Assembly: GCA_025094145.1 (NCBI GenBank)
Contig: JALLLS010000026.1
Location: 310,001 to 374,000 of the forward strand
DNA: 64,000 nucleotides
Direction of reading: 5' to 3'
Origin: Spinellus fusiger
Taxonomy: Eukaryota > Mucoromycota > Mucoromycetes > Mucorales > Phycomycetaceae
In this document: positions 60,901-64,000 of the stretch, piece after piece
How positions within the stretch are numbered: position 1 is the first letter of the stretch
How the letters are laid out: the number at the start of each line of letters is the position of its first letter
Made by a program: the position numbers and the translations under genes
Notes under the pieces: model-generated
The model's input: only the letters and a program-made list of their open reading frames with translations
The model's database searches: none
Told to the model about the DNA's origin: nothing

Positions 60901-63900
60901 GAGGAGGGCAGCAGTGGCTTCTGTGCCTTGTTTTGCTTCATAGTCGTTGAGAAAGGCAACCCATTGTCGAGCAGGTGCCAAATAAAAGAGCTCGAGAATC
61001 ACCACAGTAATATCCAAGAGTCCAGTCGTGACCATGGCCACCACTGTGTTTTCTGGGGCCAGTACATTGGCTTTGGGAGATGAACTCTGGAATGGATAGG
61101 TGCTTGGAAAGGGTGTGGAAGGTGAGGTGGACAGTGCTTGTAAAACAACTGAGAATTTTGAACCTCCTTCAGATGAATCTGAGGCATTGATGACACTTTT
61201 TGCGCTGATGGAGTTGTTGCGTTCACGTAGCATCCCTAGTGAGTGTCGTGAGTTTCTTCTGGAGGAAACAGGTGTCTGTTCATTCGAAGAAACAATTGTG
61301 TCTGTTACTTCTAGTGCTTGAACTGCCTGTCGAGTGAGCCTTTGAAGTTCCTTGTAAGCATTCAGCAATTGAGGCACAAGTTGAAGGACAACCTCAGTGA
61401 TAGAAATAAGCTCTGCCTGTGACTCATCCAATAGATCCTCTTCTCCCATCGTATCTGTTGACATTGGACGAGACAGTGTTTGGCTGAAGGGTGAAAAGGG
61501 AGCCGAAGAAGAAAGACTTGATGAAGAAAGACTTGACGAGGCCATCCCACATGACTTTCTCACCTTGTCCAATATCTCACTCACAATGGTCAGAGAAAGA
61601 CGCAGGTTCTCCAGCCATTGTGATTTTGGCAGACGTGTTTGTTGGTGATCTACTTCTTGATCATGGCGAGCAAAAATCACATCTTTTGCTACCAACATGT
61701 AGGAATTAATCCACATCTGGATCCACTTTAGCACATTTTTTGCAAGTCCAAATCGACACGTTGAGTCATTGAAGATGGGTCCTTTCACAATGGCCAATAT
61801 CATGCATAGTTTATGGCCCACAAGTTTACCCGTGAAATGAGAACATGTATCCACAAAATGGGTTGTAATATCCACTAATTGTTTGGATGAAAGAACACCA
61901 CGCAATTCACCCAAGACACCAGCAAAGTGCTGGAGTGTGAGTGTTTGTGTGCCAATCATCACGCTGGGTTGCTCCATGACCATCATCTGAGCGATAGAAT
62001 TCAGTAATTGCTGAAGATCTTCCTTGAACATAATATCTTTCAAGCTGCGCTCACCGTTTTCTTCTCTGATCTTTTGCATGTTCCTTGAACGCACCATAAA
62101 GCGGAACAGATAATCCCATACTTTCATACTACTTCTTAACAACTTGGCCTTACTGGAGTTACTGGGATGAGCACAGAGACGTCTTAATCCCTTCATTATC
62201 TGATCATACGTGACTTCTTCATTGGCCATCTGTAATAGGCGTGCTCTGGAGTGAGTAGCAGACTCTTCTGGAGTGAATCGGTGTTCAATGTAAACATCCA
62301 GCACAGGTCTAAAATTGCTGAACCGTCTGTCCTGAACAATACCAAGCACCCAGATAATAGCTGCCAATGTCTGATCCACAACATCATCCCGTGCACTGAC
62401 ATAAGCGTGTTTACAAGCCAAGATGTCCAAAAGAGCATCAAAGATATCTCCCAAGAACTTGACGACCTCCATTTCACCCACGAATGTGAATTTATCCAGA
62501 ATGGAAAGGAGTTCTTCCACACCCTCAGGTCCTTGGGCCATCATATCACACCAATTGAGCAATTTCACAAGTGTTTTGTTCTGTGTGAATTGTGTTGAAC
62601 AAAGAAACGTACCAACAGTCAACGTATCTCTCATGGTTGTGAGTTTTCCTGTGGTGGTGGTGGTGGTGGTGTTGGTGGTAGCTTCTGGCAATGTCGAGGC
62701 AATACTTCCATTGGTACCACTGAATACAGAGGGTGAATTAAAAGAGCCATGGAAACTTTTCAAGCTACTGGCTGAGGAGGAAGACCGATGACCTAGTTTT
62801 GTTTTGGAGTCCTTGTGGCGTGAGGAGGTGTATTCCTGGAGCTGCATGTTGGAAGGAATCGAAGAGCGGTAGCACCAAGGCACATTGTCAATGTACGCAC
62901 ATTGATTAGCAAGCACGCGATCGTATTTGTACAGATACAGGGTATGGAGTCCATCGGCTACAAAATCACGGTAAACACAGGGCAGTGTCAATGGTAAGAA
63001 TCCCATGGCAATTGTCTTTTCACTGCTGTTGTGAGGAGGTGAAGCGGGCAGCCCTGTTGAATGACTGGGGGAAATAGAAGAAGCATAGTAGCTGCTTTTG
63101 TGACGAATGGTGAAAAACACATGGGATCTTGACCAGAGGGTGTCTGACTGAATCTTAAGTTTGATCATCTCACCCCACCTTGGTCTTTGATCATGGTAAA
63201 ACACCATGCTCTCCCAGTAGGTGGTAAAGGGAGCATTGGCCCCTGATGACAGGGCATTTTCCACGACTTCACTTGTAATATTATCACGCACACACAGAGT
63301 CAGTTGGATGTTCCTTGATCTTCCAAACTGAGCGAAATCACCCGAGGCCAATGTAATGTAAAGCTCGTTGCGATCATCGTCAGGAAACACGACATCAGGG
63401 AATCCTAGGCGTAGGGTATGGGGAACCCCCTGCAATAAGGCAGTGTTTGTCTTTTCCACTTGATCGAGCTGTCCAAACAACATGCGTAAATGCACTCGTA
63501 ATATATCTGCCCGTGTGTTCTTCTCAATGTCCTTGACTGAGTTATTAATGATATCCTCGTGCAGAACAGAGAAGGTGGACTCTGTGGTAGCTGTGTAAAT
63601 ACGCATGTCGTGTTCAGAAGGCAGAATACGAACAGCAGGACCACTGGTTGGAGTGGCAGATGAGAAGTAGGCAGAAGCAGATGCATTGGGGGAACTGTGG
63701 TGCAGACTAGTGAATCCATTGGTCTCTGTCTTGTGTAGTAATCCTCCCAGATGCAATACAGCACAGCCAAAGGGACGTCGACACAGCTGGGAGGTGGGCA
63801 CAGGGAGTGCTATTCCAGATTTCAGGGTGGTGCGATGGTTGGCAGACTCAAAGTAGTTCATAATACGGGTTCCGTCTCCATGGAACATCATGGAAGTGTG

Positions 63901-64000
63901 TCCTCCTGTAGTGCCAAAGTGATCTTTTTCCTTGTCGATCAACTTCATCCCTCCCAGTCTAACAATGCGACAAACAAGATACAGTCCTTCATTCAAATCA
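57964..64000 (-). CDS. DOCK-family guanine nucleotide exchange factor (5' partial)
   Basis: Activator of Rac/Cdc42-type small GTPases. Runs off the right edge; the frame is open to 64000 with no ATG there, so the N-terminus (SH3 or similar) lies outside. Exons 58576-64000, 58367-58451 and 57964-58307 (introns 124 and 59 bp). A DHR-1/C2 region is at about residues 100-320 of this fragment (RRPFGCAVLHLGG, NELYITLASGDFAQFG, FYHDQRPRWGEMIKLKI). A long helical armadillo-like middle has Ser-rich linkers (a Ser/Leu run at ~61500-61540). The DHR-2 exchange domain is near the C-terminus (NYIEAALTLRFHANLLAWDP, YFRVGFYGRGFP, IYRGLEWEKMVSF). A basic, Ser-rich tail (RKKSRKKSQS) ends it. About 1950 codons in the window. 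Intact as seen. Confidence 0.92.

Noticed and set aside
60414..60959. 181 aa frame inside the DOCK gene
   Set aside because: Lies in an alternate frame of the long conserved exon and has no recognisable domain.

Overview
The window reads as nuclear DNA of an early-diverging filamentous fungus, most likely Mucorales (Mucoromycota). Genes carry many 35-100 bp GT-AG introns, AT content is high, and the gene set is fungal: a Kin28/CDK7 kinase, Vps34, the mitochondrial GTP/GDP carrier Ggc1, a class I nitronate monooxygenase, a DOCK-type GEF and a ceruloplasmin/hephaestin-like oxidase. The species is inferred, not shown.

Left part (1-30 kb): the dominant structure is a near-symmetric inverted duplication. 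Arms of about 5.6 kb lie at ~825-6440 and ~24180-29795, and mirror coordinates sum to about 30,616. They flank a 17.7 kb centre. Each arm holds decayed pieces of a TnpB/Fanzor-like protein (a C-terminal zinc-ribbon/RuvC-III segment, and an N-terminal-looking segment in the opposite direction) plus a 5'-truncated LINE 3' end. Each arm stops inside a Tc1-like element. The centre is a nest of Tc1/mariner copies, an internally deleted LINE with ORF1, a candidate Pol III SINE and three host genes: an Oca4/Oca6-like inactive phosphatase, a secreted multicopper oxidase-like protein and a Rad5/Rad16-group SNF2 ATPase. A second TnpB/Fanzor-like C-terminal fragment lies at ~22 kb.

Middle (29.8-37.2 kb) is gene-poor, AT-rich and full of microsatellites.

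Right part (37-64 kb) is ordinary gene space, all on the minus strand: an orphan coiled-coil protein, Ggc1, nitronate monooxygenase, Vps34, Kin28/CDK7, a secreted subtilase and a DOCK GEF cut by the window edge. It is interrupted by one LINE 3' end, one Tc1 deletion derivative (45.2-46.2 kb) and one Tc1 relic (56.3-57.0 kb). For Ggc1, the monooxygenase, Kin28 and the oxidase I resolved every exon, and the lengths close in frame. Exons of Vps34, the subtilase and SNF2 were only partly traced.

The best candidates for something new are the Fanzor-like relics with an adjacent conserved hairpin, the giant inverted repeat around intact genes, and the SNF2 micro-exons.
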